Origin: Lachnospiraceae bacterium XPB1003
Lineage (GTDB): Bacteria; Bacillota; Clostridia; Lachnospirales; Lachnospiraceae
DNA length: 64,000 nt
NCBI GenBank assembly: GCA_900102065.1
Contig: FMVK01000013.1
Span: 34,426 to 98,425, forward strand
Direction of reading: 5' to 3'
Both the position numbers and the translations under genes were made by a program. A model generated the notes under the pieces. It worked only from the letters and a program-made list of their open reading frames with translations, had not been told where the DNA came from and ran no database searches. Below, piece by piece: positions 8,053 through 16,918 of the stretch. Position 1 is the first letter of the stretch. Every line of letters starts with the position of its first letter.

Positions 8053-9936
8053 TTGAAAAAACTTCTTTGTTTCCTGGGTGAATTAAATATCGACTTCCAG
8101 ACTGATCTGGCCAAAGCACTGGCACAGACTGTTGATAAAAATGACTGCAGCATAGATTTCGTCGTCAACTTCAATGTTGATGTTGCAAGCGTACTCTTCG
8201 GAGAACTTGAAAAGCGTATCATTTATATTCCGGATCTGGATTCCTACGACGGTATCATTATTTGCCCCGATACTTATGGGATCCCGGGTCTTGATGAGAT
8301 GATTGGTAATTACCTGGAAAAGAATGCTCACTGCCCCGTTGTTTCGGTACGGGTCGAAGATGACAGATTCTACAGCGTTCTCTATGACGATTATATTCCC
8401 ATGTTTGAAATGACCGAGCACCTGATCGAGAAACACCATCTCACTCGTATCTGCTTCATGACTGGACGAATGGAACTCAGTGATGCTCACGTCCGTCTCA
8501 GTGCCTACCTTGACGCAATGAAAAAACATAACATCGAGGTCACTCCGGGAATGATCTTCTATGGTGACTATTGGCGGGAAAAGGGCGATGAAGCGCTGGA
8601 ATTCTTCCTTACAAAGAACGAGGAACGTCCCGAAGCGGTAGTCTGCTCCAATGACTATATGGCGATAGCTGTTGCCAATGCCGCCATCAAAAGAAATCTC
8701 AGAATACCGGATGACATAGTTATCACCGGTCTGGACGATATAGATGAAGCACGTTACTATATACCCTCAATCACAAGCATCCATCCTTCAACTGAACAGC
8801 TTGCCGATAAGATCATCACGATGTTAAAAAATGTCTGGTCCGGCAATGAACAGGATAAGATCAGTAAGCTTCCCCTTGAAAATATATACAGGAACAGCTG
8901 CGGATGTAAAAAAGATATCGACACAAGTCAGTTCCAAAAACTCTATCTCGAGAAGGAACTGTATGTTGCAGCACTCAACTTCAGCCCTTACTTCGGACTG
9001 GAATTCGAGAACGTTGATACATTCGAGGAACTTGTAAGAGCTGTCCATTTAAGACTTGCATATAAAGCCTACGGAAGCCCCGACGACTTCGGTACGATCT
9101 TTTTCTGTATGTGTGATGAATCCGAATACAATAAAGAAGATGCAGTTGAGAAACATCTCAATTGTACCGAATATATGTATCTCAAAGCGATCATCTCCGG
9201 TGACACTGTAAGTCCCCATGATATCCGCTTCAAGCGAAGTGAACTGATCCCTGAGGAATACAGACGCAGATCATCATCCCTGTTCATCTTCGATCTTCAC
9301 AGCAAAGATGACTGCTACGGATATATCGCTATTCAAAATGATAACATCGAAAAAGTAAAGAATATAATCAAGCCTTTGGTATTCTCCATCAACAACGCTT
9401 TAGAGCGTATCAAGATGTACTCTGAGAATCAGGCTATCAATCAGATACGTGCCCAGTCTTACAACGATCCCCTCACAGGTATTCCCAACCGCCGTGGAAT
9501 GGAGCGTTATACAACGCGACTCATGGAGCGTCTCAGATATTCCGACGAGAAATACTGTCTCATGAGCATAGATATGGATGGTCTGAAATATATCAACGAT
9601 ACTTTCGGACATCTTGAAGGTGACAGGGCACTCACCGCAGCTGCTAATCTGCTTAATGATGCAAAGCCTGACGGCGGAATAATCTGCAGAACAGGCGGTG
9701 ACGAATTCGTAGCGATATTCATATCATCAGCGGAAAAGGATGCCACAGACTTCATAGCCAGAGTAGAAGACGCCATCAAGGCAGCCAACTCAACCGGCGA
9801 ATACCAATATGATCTGTCCGTCAGCATAGGTTATGAGTTCTGTAATAAAGACAGCGATATGCTCATGAGTCTTCATATTGCAGACAATAAAATGTACGAA
9901 TCCAAAAAGAAAAAAAAGAAAAACCGCAAAGACTGA
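8053..9936 (+). CDS. LacI-type ligand-binding domain fused to GGDEF (probable diguanylate cyclase)
   Basis: The start is TTG 8053, because GAGGGAGAG (8040-8048) sits 4-5 bases before it; an upstream TTG at 8026 has no ribosome site. The product is 627 residues. Residues ~1-290 resemble the periplasmic-binding/LacI effector domain (DGIIICPDTYGIPG, AVVCSNDYMAIAVANAA, IPDDIVITGLDDID, YIPSITSIHPSTEQLA), but there is no N-terminal HTH and no signal peptide. A ~150-residue middle region, perhaps GAF-like, follows. The C-terminal GGDEF domain (NDPLTGIPNRRG; RTGGDEFVAIF) has an intact GGDEF at residues 548-552. The inhibitory RxxD site is missing. It probably makes c-di-GMP in response to a cytosolic ligand. 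A close architectural paralogue is at 27909-29819. Confidence 0.88.
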   Translation: MKKLLCFLGELNIDFQTDLAKALAQTVDKNDCSIDFVVNFNVDVASVLFGELEKRIIYIPDLDSYDGIIICPDTYGIPGLDEMIGNYLEKNAHCPVVSVRVEDDRFYSVLYDDYIPMFEMTEHLIEKHHLTRICFMTGRMELSDAHVRLSAYLDAMKKHNIEVTPGMIFYGDYWREKGDEALEFFLTKNEERPEAVVCSNDYMAIAVANAAIKRNLRIPDDIVITGLDDIDEARYYIPSITSIHPSTEQLADKIITMLKNVWSGNEQDKISKLPLENIYRNSCGCKKDIDTSQFQKLYLEKELYVAALNFSPYFGLEFENVDTFEELVRAVHLRLAYKAYGSPDDFGTIFFCMCDESEYNKEDAVEKHLNCTEYMYLKAIISGDTVSPHDIRFKRSELIPEEYRRRSSSLFIFDLHSKDDCYGYIAIQNDNIEKVKNIIKPLVFSINNALERIKMYSENQAINQIRAQSYNDPLTGIPNRRGMERYTTRLMERLRYSDEKYCLMSIDMDGLKYINDTFGHLEGDRALTAAANLLNDAKPDGGIICRTGGDEFVAIFISSAEKDATDFIARVEDAIKAANSTGEYQYDLSVSIGYEFCNKDSDMLMSLHIADNKMYESKKKKKKNRKD

Positions 9937-9953
9937 TGTCTTGCGGTTTTTTC
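9921..9953 (+). terminator. Bidirectional terminator between the GGDEF gene and dus
   Basis: AAACCGCAA-GAC and GTC-TTGCGGTTT pair around TGAT, with Ts on the plus strand and an A-run giving Ts on the minus strand. It overlaps the stop of the GGDEF gene and also serves the convergent dus gene. Confidence 0.85.
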
Positions 9954-9962
9954 TTTCTGTCA

Positions 9963-10940
9963 TCACTCCGTATCAAACACTCTGTTTACTGTCGCTTTAT
10001 ACTCCGCCAGATCATGCGCACGTCTGATGAGCCTTAATGTTTTCTCTGAGTCCTTTGTATTGGATGCCAGGAAGTTCCACAGCTCTTTCATCTTAAACAG
10101 AGTATTTCTTTCATCCTTATAGACACTGAAATATGCATCACACAAAGCTCTGACGTATTCTTTTAATCGGCTTATATATGTACCGTCAGCCTCTGTCCCT
10201 TTTATACGTTCCGCCAAAGCCGGATCTGCCAAAAGCCCTCTTCCTATCATTACAGCCTGAATCCCCGGATGATCCTTAAATATTTTTTCATAGTCCTGAG
10301 GACTCTTTATATCACCGTTATAGATAACGGGATGAGTGCTTTCTTCATACATATGATCAAATACATCCATATGTACGCTCCCGCCGTAATACTCATCCTT
10401 AAGCCTCGGATGAATGATAAGCGTACTTATGGGGTAGCGGTTGTAGACCTTTAAGATATCCTCCGCTTCCGATACAAATGACATACCGATACGAGTCTTA
10501 ACACTTATCTCCGGTACTCTTCCGCCCTCGGGCCCTGCAGTCTCAAGCTCCTTAAAGAGGCTTTCAAAAAACGCATCCAGCGCGCCTGTATCGGCTAACA
10601 TCGCCGCGCCCCTTCCGCCTGCCGTAACTGTGCCTGACGGACAGCCACAGTTGATATTAATCTCCCCGTAACCGTACTCCGTGCAAAGCTTCACTGCCGT
10701 ATGTGCAGTCCTTATGGGATCTTTTGACAGGAGCTGTGGTATAAGGGTTATCCCTCTATTATTTTCCGGATCTATATCACGCCTGTATTTCGGTGGAAGC
10801 TTATCCTTTTGAGATGTAGGTATGAAAGGGGAATAGAACCTGTCTATCCCCCCAAAGAATCTGTTATATACGTTTCTGAAAATATAGCCTGTGATCCCTT
10901 CCATCGGGGCAAAACAGACTTCTGTTTTTATATCACTCAT
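9963..10940 (-). CDS. dus: tRNA-dihydrouridine synthase
   Basis: A 325-residue FMN-dependent enzyme that reduces uridine to dihydrouridine in tRNA. The family landmarks are present in order: CFAPMEGITGYIFRN near the N-terminus, the catalytic-cysteine region ININCGCPSGTVTAGGRGAAM (about residues 95-115), VKTRIGMSF, HPRLKDEYYGG, VIYNGDIKSPQDYE and the FMN-phosphate motif AVMIGRGLLADPAL. The length suits a bacterial Dus with a C-terminal helical tRNA-binding domain. The subtype (DusA, B or C-like) cannot be fixed by eye. It opens a 10-kb block containing four more tRNA-modification genes. Confidence 0.93.
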   Translation of the reverse strand: MSDIKTEVCFAPMEGITGYIFRNVYNRFFGGIDRFYSPFIPTSQKDKLPPKYRRDIDPENNRGITLIPQLLSKDPIRTAHTAVKLCTEYGYGEININCGCPSGTVTAGGRGAAMLADTGALDAFFESLFKELETAGPEGGRVPEISVKTRIGMSFVSEAEDILKVYNRYPISTLIIHPRLKDEYYGGSVHMDVFDHMYEESTHPVIYNGDIKSPQDYEKIFKDHPGIQAVMIGRGLLADPALAERIKGTEADGTYISRLKEYVRALCDAYFSVYKDERNTLFKMKELWNFLASNTKDSEKTLRLIRRAHDLAEYKATVNRVFDTE

Positions 10941-11049
10941 TTATGAATACTGGACATACATAATGTGCTCATGTATACTAATATGATACAAAGTGATCCG
11001 ATCGAATATGTATCTCATATACATGTTACTGATATTGGGAGGGGCAAAA

Positions 11050-11433
11050 ATGAAATCTACCGTAAAAAAAACCGTAAAAAAGAATACAAAGACATCTGCA
11101 CAAAAACGCAAGGCTAAAGTCGATACGGATAGTTACGGCAAGATCATAAAGGATCTCCGTATTGAATGCGGTCTGACCCAGAGCAAGGTTGCCGAAGCCC
11201 TTGGTGTTACCCCCGGCTACATCAGCAACGTTGAGAACAACCGTGCCTCAATGTCGCTTAAGATCCTTATCTACTACGCAAAACTCACCGGGAGAACCCT
11301 GGATGATATCGTAGGACTACTGGAGCCTTCGTATACTCAGGATTCTCTCGATAAGAAGATATCACATCTTACTTCATCCATGACTCCCGCTGAGAAAAAA
11401 AGACTCATCAAGATGATAGAGCTGATGCGTTAG
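11050..11433 (+). CDS. XRE-family helix-turn-helix regulator
   Basis: The start is ATG 11050, with GGGAGGGG 6 bases upstream; an earlier in-frame start at 10993 lacks a ribosome site. The 127-residue protein has a Lys/Thr-rich N-terminal arm, then a classic XRE domain (IKDLRIECGLTQSKVAEALGV, TPGYISNVENNRASMSLKIL) at about residues 30-85, and a short C-terminal helix. It probably binds DNA as a dimer. The target is unknown. It ends three bases from the stop of a convergent small gene (11436). Confidence 0.85.
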   Translation: MKSTVKKTVKKNTKTSAQKRKAKVDTDSYGKIIKDLRIECGLTQSKVAEALGVTPGYISNVENNRASMSLKILIYYAKLTGRTLDDIVGLLEPSYTQDSLDKKISHLTSSMTPAEKKRLIKMIELMR

Positions 11434-11435
11434 GA

Positions 11436-11702
11436 TCACATCATCTGGAGAGAACGTGCCTTTATCTCGGGGTACTCGAATATTCCATCCTGACCTGACA
11501 GCAGGATATTCATGATAACTCCGCAGACAGCTCCTGCCTCTTCTTTATTCTTCTCTTCAGAGAACTGTATCTTCTGACCGCCCTTTGTATTGATAACAAG
11601 CCTGTAAAGACTTCCGCCGTAGTTACCTGCGGCTGCAAGCTGCATGCTGTCTATGCAGTCTCCGTTAACGATACTACCGTCCTGTGCAGCAAAAAATTTC
11701 AT
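11436..11702 (-). CDS. Small hypothetical protein (88 aa)
   Basis: Unrecognised. Begins MKFFAAQDGSIVNGDCIDSMQ and contains SLYRLVINTKGGQKIQFSEEKN, with no signal peptide or membrane span. The composition resembles a small beta-rich fold. A good ribosome site (AAAAAGGAGAAGTG) precedes the ATG. It is convergent with the XRE gene, with stops almost touching, and stands apart from the operon that starts upstream on the same strand. Confidence 0.65.
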   Translation of the reverse strand: MKFFAAQDGSIVNGDCIDSMQLAAAGNYGGSLYRLVINTKGGQKIQFSEEKNKEEAGAVCGVIMNILLSGQDGIFEYPEIKARSLQMM

Positions 11703-11817
11703 GACACTTCTCCTTTTTCTGCTTAATTTATATAAGTATAACTTATATTAAAAAACATATTTCGCTAAAATTTTACTGTTATATTTATCAGCTATTTCAG
11801 ACGTATCTTATCCTGAT

Positions 11818-13083
11818 TTACGCCTTCTTAAGGTTACTCCTTATCCTTAAGATATCGCCTTCCTCCGGAAGCTCCTCCAGCTCAAGCCATATTTCCTGCC
11901 CGGGATGGGGGCATGCATCAACAGGATGCTTATCCGCATCATACATATGCAGGACTTTGACACTGATATCGCGGCCGTCTGTCTTCATTATCTCTATCAC
12001 ATCACCTGTGCAGAACTTATTTTTCTGATATATCTTAGCCAGTCCGTCACGCACCTCAGCCACGATCCCCAGATAAACAGACTCGCTTACGTAAGTATTG
12101 CTCTCGTAAATCTGGCTGTTCTCATCAGGTTTTCCAAAGTAGAAGCCTGTTGAGAACTGTCTGTACGTACACTGTGATATTTCTTCTTTCAGCCAGTCCA
12201 GATGCGCTCTGTAAGTCTCTTCGCTTTCGAGGCACCAGTCTATTGCCTTTCTGTATGTCCTGGCCGCAGATGCAACATAGAGAGCAGTCTTCATTCTTCC
12301 CTCTATCTTGTAACTGTCTATTCCCGCATCCAGCATTTCAGGGATATGCTCCACCATGCACAGATCCTTGGAATTGAATATAAACGTACCTCTCTCATTC
12401 TCTTCTATGGGAAGATACTGCCCCGGTCTGCTCTCTTCCGCCACAGCATATTTCCATCTGCAGGGATGGGTACATGCGCCTCTGTTGGCATCCCGTCCTG
12501 TAAAATAGTTGGAAAGAAGGCAGCGACCCGAATAAGAGATGCACATGGCTCCGTGGATGAAACTCTCTACTTCCATGTCCTCAGGAATATTGTCCTTTAT
12601 CTCTCTGATCTCCTTAAGCGACAACTCTCTTGCAGTAACCGCCCTCTTCGCTCCCTGCTCATACCAGAAGCGGAATGTGCCATAGTTTGTATTATTAGCC
12701 TGAGTGGAAACATGGATATCTATCTCGGGGCATACACGCCTTGCGATCATAAACATTCCGGGATCGGATATAATCATCGCATCGGGCTTTATAGCCTTAA
12801 GCTCTTCAAAATATCTTTCCGCTTCCTTAAGATCGCCGTTATGAGCAAGTATATTAGCAGTCACATGGACCTTAACACCGTGAGCATGGGCATAGGCAAC
12901 GCCTGCCTCCATATCTTCACGTGAAAAATTCTTCGCCTTGGCGCGGAGACTGAACACCTCACCTCCGACATAAACCGCATCGGCGCCGTAATTGACTGCT
13001 GCCTTTAAAACCTCCAGACTTCCCGCAGGAAGCAGAAGCTCGGGCTTTTTCCATTTTCTTTTTTTATTATTTTCTTCTGTCAT
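11818..13083 (-). CDS. trhP: Peptidase U32-family protein, tRNA 5-hydroxyuridine synthesis (TrhP-like)
   Basis: A 421-residue protein of the U32 family. The family core is clear: ELLLPAGSLEVLKAAVNYGADAVYVGG (about residues 15-41), VKVHVTANI, DAMIISDPG, IDIHVSTQANNTNYGT and the Cys-rich signature VESFIHGAMCISYSGRCLLSNYF...RGACTHPCRW. TrhP proteins take part in making 5-hydroxyuridine at tRNA position 34, with prephenate as oxygen source and iron-sulfur maturation. The identification rests on family plus the adjacent O-methyltransferase (trmR-like, 13084-13761), the pair known from Bacillus yrrM-yrrO. It is the last gene of a long operon starting with mtaB. Confidence 0.87.
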   Translation of the reverse strand: MTEENNKKRKWKKPELLLPAGSLEVLKAAVNYGADAVYVGGEVFSLRAKAKNFSREDMEAGVAYAHAHGVKVHVTANILAHNGDLKEAERYFEELKAIKPDAMIISDPGMFMIARRVCPEIDIHVSTQANNTNYGTFRFWYEQGAKRAVTARELSLKEIREIKDNIPEDMEVESFIHGAMCISYSGRCLLSNYFTGRDANRGACTHPCRWKYAVAEESRPGQYLPIEENERGTFIFNSKDLCMVEHIPEMLDAGIDSYKIEGRMKTALYVASAARTYRKAIDWCLESEETYRAHLDWLKEEISQCTYRQFSTGFYFGKPDENSQIYESNTYVSESVYLGIVAEVRDGLAKIYQKNKFCTGDVIEIMKTDGRDISVKVLHMYDADKHPVDACPHPGQEIWLELEELPEEGDILRIRSNLKKA

Positions 13084-13761
13084 TTATAATTTTACCGTTA
13101 CTGCAGTACCATCGCCTTCCGCCAGTATAAGCGTATTCAGGTCATCCCTGTGAGTCAGTTCATAGAGGTAATCCCTCATCCTCGAATGGATGGTCCTGTC
13201 GCGTCTGCGTACAGCATATCTTGATTCCAGTATGTCGCCGTCATGCATGATATTATCGGATATAAGCAGTCCGCCCTTTCGAAGCAGCCTTAAAACATCC
13301 GGAAGCCACTGTAGGTACTGTGCCTTGGCGGCATCCATAAATACTATATCAAACGAGCCCTCAAGCCTCGCCAATGCATCGTCTGCATCTTCTTCAAGAA
13401 GAGTGATAAATTCCGAAGCATTACATTCCATAAAATTTTTCTTTGCTATCGGTATCCTCTTCTCATATTTTTCTATCGTGGTTATATGCGCCTTTTTTCC
13501 TGACGCTTCCCACATCGCGAGTGCCGAAAAACCTGTCGCAGTACCGACTTCCAGTATCTTATCCGCACCTGTCATACGGACAAAAAACGAAAGTATGCGT
13601 CTCGTCCCCTCGCGTATTATCGGAATCCCCCCTTCAAGGGATTCCCTTCTGATCTGTTCAAGCCATTCAGGCATTCCGGGATCCAGTGATTCAAAGTATG
13701 ACTCAAGCCTTGAATTCATACTTACCGCAATGTCTGAAAGATTACTCTCCTCCAATTTCAT
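13084..13761 (-). CDS. trmR: O-methyltransferase, TrmR-like
   Basis: A class I methyltransferase of the caffeoyl-CoA/catechol O-methyltransferase type: VGTATGFSALAMWE is the SAM-binding loop, ITTIEKYEKRIPIAKKNF motif II and FDIVFMDAAKAQYLQWLP motif IV with the metal-binding Asp. In Bacillus the homologue TrmR methylates 5-hydroxyuridine-34 of tRNA to methoxyuridine, and it sits beside the U32 gene as here. The start is uncertain: ATG 13761 has CGGAGG touching it; upstream TTG/ATG at 13791/13788 and a later ATG at 13719 are alternatives. With the chosen start it overlaps the mltG-like gene by 20 bases, implying coupled translation. The stop abuts the trhP start. Confidence 0.82.
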   Translation of the reverse strand: MKLEESNLSDIAVSMNSRLESYFESLDPGMPEWLEQIRRESLEGGIPIIREGTRRILSFFVRMTGADKILEVGTATGFSALAMWEASGKKAHITTIEKYEKRIPIAKKNFMECNASEFITLLEEDADDALARLEGSFDIVFMDAAKAQYLQWLPDVLRLLRKGGLLISDNIMHDGDILESRYAVRRRDRTIHSRMRDYLYELTHRDDLNTLILAEGDGTAVTVKL

Positions 13762-14218
13762 CCTCCGATGCGGAGCCGCCTTCTTCATCAAGCGGCTTTG
13801 AAGCTTCGCTGTTACCGCTTTCGATCATATCCGACAGATCATCTTCTTCCCCTGATCCGGCAGCCATGACCGCCATCATCTCATCGGGTGTCATGGACGT
13901 ATTGAGCTCGTAAATTCCGGGTTGGAGTCTCTCATGGTAATCTGAAAACATCTCGTGAGCATAGAAAAGAAACGCGCTTCTGATCAGGCCCTTTTCCTCA
14001 AGGATCTCCCCGATCTCCATAACGGACTTGCCCTCTACGATAGCTACGGACATGGTCATTCCTGGCTCCGGTGATACCGGTTCCTCCGCAAAGACACGAT
14101 ATCCGAAATCATATGCTTTACCTGCCCACTTATATACAAGTGATACGATAAACATGACCATTACTATCGATATGACTATCTTAACTATTGTCCAAACAAT
14201 CTTCTTACTGCTCATCAC
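13742..14218 (-). CDS. Short MltG/YceG-like membrane protein without the catalytic domain
   Basis: A 158-residue protein with one N-terminal membrane segment (VKIVISIVMVMFIVSLVY), then an extracellular part with VEGKSVMEIGEILEEKGLIRSAFLFYAHEM and LQPGIYELNTSMTPDEMMAVMA. This matches the LysM-like start of MltG (endolytic murein transglycosylase), where the enzyme binds before its catalytic domain. The catalytic part with its essential Glu is missing, and the protein ends in an acidic Ser/Glu-rich tail. Such short versions occur widely in Lachnospiraceae, so this is probably a normal, non-catalytic gene rather than a fragment. Its start overlaps the ylbF stop by four bases. Confidence 0.75.
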   Translation of the reverse strand: MMSSKKIVWTIVKIVISIVMVMFIVSLVYKWAGKAYDFGYRVFAEEPVSPEPGMTMSVAIVEGKSVMEIGEILEEKGLIRSAFLFYAHEMFSDYHERLQPGIYELNTSMTPDEMMAVMAAGSGEEDDLSDMIESGNSEASKPLDEEGGSASEDEIGGE

Positions 14219-14541
14219 TCAAAATCTATGCCTCTAACCAATCTGGTATTAATCTCCTGGATCATCCTGCAAAGCCCAAGTTCCGCATCAAGGAAAGCCC
14301 TGACCCTGGGTTCCTCCGTCAACTCCAGATTGTCTTCCTGAAACTTTTCGATCCTGTCCTGCAGCGTGCCGTCGTCCGGCTGCTGGTTCAGCTTGTAACT
14401 CTCTATACGGAACACGTTGACACGTCTGAAGAGCTCAGGTTCCGCCTTCAGCGTCTTCTTGCACCTGTCGTACTCCTTATAGATATTTGAGTGTTTTACA
14501 GCTTCGACAAGAACGTAAAGTTCATTTTCAACTTCAACCAT
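14215..14541 (-). CDS. ylbF: YlbF/YmcA family protein
   Basis: A 108-residue helical protein with the YlbF/YmcA pattern: LYVLVEAVKHSNIYKEYDRC, LKAEPELFRRVNVFRIESY, FQEDNLELTEEPRVRAFL. In Bacillus subtilis YlbF, YmcA and YaaT form the Y-complex, which works with RNase Y to mature mRNAs. The gene is next to rnj for RNase J, which supports a role in RNA turnover. It begins two bases after the rnj stop and overlaps the following gene, so it is translated within the same operon. Confidence 0.85.
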   Translation of the reverse strand: MVEVENELYVLVEAVKHSNIYKEYDRCKKTLKAEPELFRRVNVFRIESYKLNQQPDDGTLQDRIEKFQEDNLELTEEPRVRAFLDAELGLCRMIQEINTRLVRGIDFE

Positions 14542-14542
14542 A

Positions 14543-16219
14543 TCAGTCAGCCTCTAAGATAACCGGCAGTACCATCGGTCTGCGCTTTGTTTTCTTCCAG
14601 ATAAACTCCGTAACGGCATCCTTGATATTATTCCTCAATCTGCCGTGATCAACATTCTCGTTGCATCTCTCATAATAATCCACAACGGAATCATCAACTA
14701 CCATACGAATGTCCTCAAGAAGTTCATCCGCTTCCTTCACATATACGAATCCCCTGGTGATGATCTCCGGTCCGGATACCACTCTTTCCTCTGCATCTAT
14801 AGCCATTACTATGACCATGATACCGTCTGCCGCAAGCTTCTGTCGGTCACGCAGTACGGCGTTACCCACATCACCTACTCCGAGGCCGTCTACAAATACC
14901 ACGCCTCTCTGAACCTGTGATACTATATCGGCTTTCTCATTCTCAAACTCCAGCACGTCTCCGCTGTGCATGATGATGATATGATCACTGTCATATCCGA
15001 GAGACTCCGCTATCTTTGCCTGAGCCTTCAGATGTCTGTACTCGCCGTGAACAGGCAGAGCGTACTTCGGTCTGGTAAGCGAATATATAAGCTTGATCTC
15101 TTCCGTGCACGCATGTCCCGATACATGTGTATCCTGGAAAATAACATCCGCACCCTTAAGGAAGATCTCGTTAATGATCTTGGTCACCGGCTTCTCATTT
15201 CCGGGGATGGGATGTGACGAAAATACCACTGCATCCCTGGGGGTGATCACAACCTTCTTATGAGTTCCGTTTGCCATTCTCGAAAGAGCCGCAAGGCGTT
15301 CACCCTGGCTTCCCGTGGTGATGATGACCTGCTTCTCATCCGGATAATCCCTGAGTTTGTCAAGATCCACAAAGGTATCTTCCGGGGCGCTGAGTCTTTC
15401 GAGATTAAGCGCTGTCTCGATTATGCTGACCATGCTGCGTCCCTCTATGGCAACCTTTCTGCCATACTCATGGGCTATGTTTATTATCTGCTGAACTCTG
15501 TCAACGTTGGATGCAAAAGTAGCAATGATGAGCCTTTTATGCTTCTGCTCCTCAAAGATATTCCTGAGAGTATTCCCAACGGTCCTCTCAGAGGGCGTAA
15601 AGCCCGGACGCTCCGCATTGGTGCTGTCACACATAAGGGCCAGCACTCCTTTTTTGCCAAGCTCACCGAATCTCTGCAGATCTATTGCATCACCGAATAC
15701 GGGAGTATAGTCTACTTTGAAGTCACCCGTATGAACGATGATACCCTGCGGTGTGTAAATTGCCAACGCAGCAGCATCAACGATGCTGTGATTGGTACGA
15801 ATAAATTCCACATGCAACGCGCCGAGGGTTATGGTCTGGCCGAAGTTGATGGTCTTACGGATCGTGCTGTCCATGAGTCCATGCTCCTCAAGCTTACGCT
15901 CGATGATCCCCATTGTAAGCCTTGTAGCATACACCGGAACATTTATCTGCTTCAGTATGTAAGGAAGTGCTCCGATGTGATCCTCATGTCCGTGAGTGAT
16001 AACGAAACCCTTCACCTTTTCTATATTCTCCTGAAGATATGTCACATCCGGGATCACAAGATCAACACCGTACATATCGTCTTCCGGAAAACCAAGTCCA
16101 CAGTCAACGACGATTATGCTGTCCTCATACTCGATGACCGTGATGTTCATTCCAATCTGTTCAAGACCGCCTAAGGGAATGATCCTAAGCGGAGATGCAC
16201 CTTCTGTACTTTTTTTCAA
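14543..16219 (-). CDS. rnj: Ribonuclease J
   Basis: A 558-residue metallo-beta-lactamase/beta-CASP ribonuclease. The zinc-binding motif THGHEDHIGALPY lies at about residues 76-88. Further landmarks are IIVHTGDFKVDYTP, LMCDSTNAERPGFTPSE, the beta-CASP region (IATFASNVDRVQQIINIA; VITTGSQGERLAALSRMA), PVHGEYRHLKAQAKIAESLGYD, and a C-terminal domain with RRPMVLPVILEAD. RNase J acts as 5'-3' exonuclease and endonuclease in mRNA decay and rRNA processing. It sits in the operon between a DUF1292 gene and ylbF. The length matches the family. Confidence 0.96.
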   Translation of the reverse strand: MKKSTEGASPLRIIPLGGLEQIGMNITVIEYEDSIIVVDCGLGFPEDDMYGVDLVIPDVTYLQENIEKVKGFVITHGHEDHIGALPYILKQINVPVYATRLTMGIIERKLEEHGLMDSTIRKTINFGQTITLGALHVEFIRTNHSIVDAAALAIYTPQGIIVHTGDFKVDYTPVFGDAIDLQRFGELGKKGVLALMCDSTNAERPGFTPSERTVGNTLRNIFEEQKHKRLIIATFASNVDRVQQIINIAHEYGRKVAIEGRSMVSIIETALNLERLSAPEDTFVDLDKLRDYPDEKQVIITTGSQGERLAALSRMANGTHKKVVITPRDAVVFSSHPIPGNEKPVTKIINEIFLKGADVIFQDTHVSGHACTEEIKLIYSLTRPKYALPVHGEYRHLKAQAKIAESLGYDSDHIIIMHSGDVLEFENEKADIVSQVQRGVVFVDGLGVGDVGNAVLRDRQKLAADGIMVIVMAIDAEERVVSGPEIITRGFVYVKEADELLEDIRMVVDDSVVDYYERCNENVDHGRLRNNIKDAVTEFIWKKTKRRPMVLPVILEAD

Positions 16220-16236
16220 AATCTTTCTCTCTGATA

Positions 16237-16500
16237 TCAGCTGATGTCGGTATCATCCAGCAGGCCTTCAAATATCTGACTTACGGCCTCCAGTTCTGTT
16301 TCATCCGACACTATAGTAAAAACAGCCTCAGTATCCTCCTTCCCTGATTCATCTTTTAAAATATAAGCCTCTGCATCGCCCTCGGGCTTATCTGCCGCAA
16401 GGTAATAGCTGACGCCTCCTAAAGTTGTCTGTTCGACAACGTAAAGTTCTATCTCGCTTCCGTCATCGGAAGTCATTGTTATCTTACTTTTTTCGTTCAT
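16237..16500 (-). CDS. DUF1292 protein (YrzB-like)
   Basis: An 87-residue acidic protein with the DUF1292 pattern: KITMTSDDGSEIELYVVEQTTLGGVSYYLAAD and AYILKDESGKEDTEAVFTIVSDETELEAVSQIFEGLL. The function is unknown; the gene is regularly found with ruvX (yrrK) and ireB in Firmicutes, as here. It overlaps the end of ruvX by 17 bases, which points to coupled translation. Confidence 0.88.
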   Translation of the reverse strand: MNEKSKITMTSDDGSEIELYVVEQTTLGGVSYYLAADKPEGDAEAYILKDESGKEDTEAVFTIVSDETELEAVSQIFEGLLDDTDIS

Positions 16501-16918
16501 TCTCTGTCCTGTCCAGATAGTTCTGCAATATTATCATCGCAGCTATCTCGTCAACATATTCTTTGAAATTCTCACGTCTGATTCCGGTCTCACGCATATA
16601 TTCCTCTGCTTCCACCGTTGTGAGTCTTTCGTCCTGCATATGAACCGGAAGTCCCGTCCTGCGCTCAAGCATCTCCTTGAACTCAAGCGTCTTCCTGACT
16701 CTCTCTCCGTCACTTCCGTCCATGTTCTTGGGATCACCGAGAACTATCTCTGTAACCTCATTCTCAAGGATAAGTTCTTCAATACGTGCGAGAGTCTTGC
16801 GAAGCTTGTCGGGCCTCTCACGCCTTATTATCTCTTTGCCCTGAGCAGTGATAAGAAGCGGATCGCTGATGGCCACGCCCACAGTCTTACTGCCGAAATC
16901 GAGTCCGATTATCCTCAT
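16484..16918 (-). CDS. ruvX: Putative pre-16S rRNA nuclease / Holliday junction resolvase RuvX (YqgF)
   Basis: A 144-residue RNase H-fold protein. The N-terminal MRIIGLDFGSKTVGVAISDPL holds the first catalytic Asp, EIVLGDPKNMDGSDGERVRKTLEF the next family motif, and VHMQDERLTTVEAEEYM and the C-terminal YVDEIAAMIILQNYLD the other acidic residues. YqgF takes part in final processing of 16S rRNA 5' ends and was earlier proposed as a Holliday-junction resolvase. It overlaps ireB upstream by four bases and the DUF1292 gene downstream. Confidence 0.94.
   Translation of the reverse strand: MRIIGLDFGSKTVGVAISDPLLITAQGKEIIRRERPDKLRKTLARIEELILENEVTEIVLGDPKNMDGSDGERVRKTLEFKEMLERRTGLPVHMQDERLTTVEAEEYMRETGIRRENFKEYVDEIAAMIILQNYLDRTENERKK

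Noticed and set aside
11050..11702. XRE gene and convergent 88-aa gene as a toxin-antitoxin pair
   Set aside because: They are convergent, not in one operon, and the small protein has no toxin-family features.
15260..16174. 304-codon open frame on the plus strand
   Set aside because: Exactly antisense to rnj, whose family motifs are complete. It has no protein-like motif or ribosome site.
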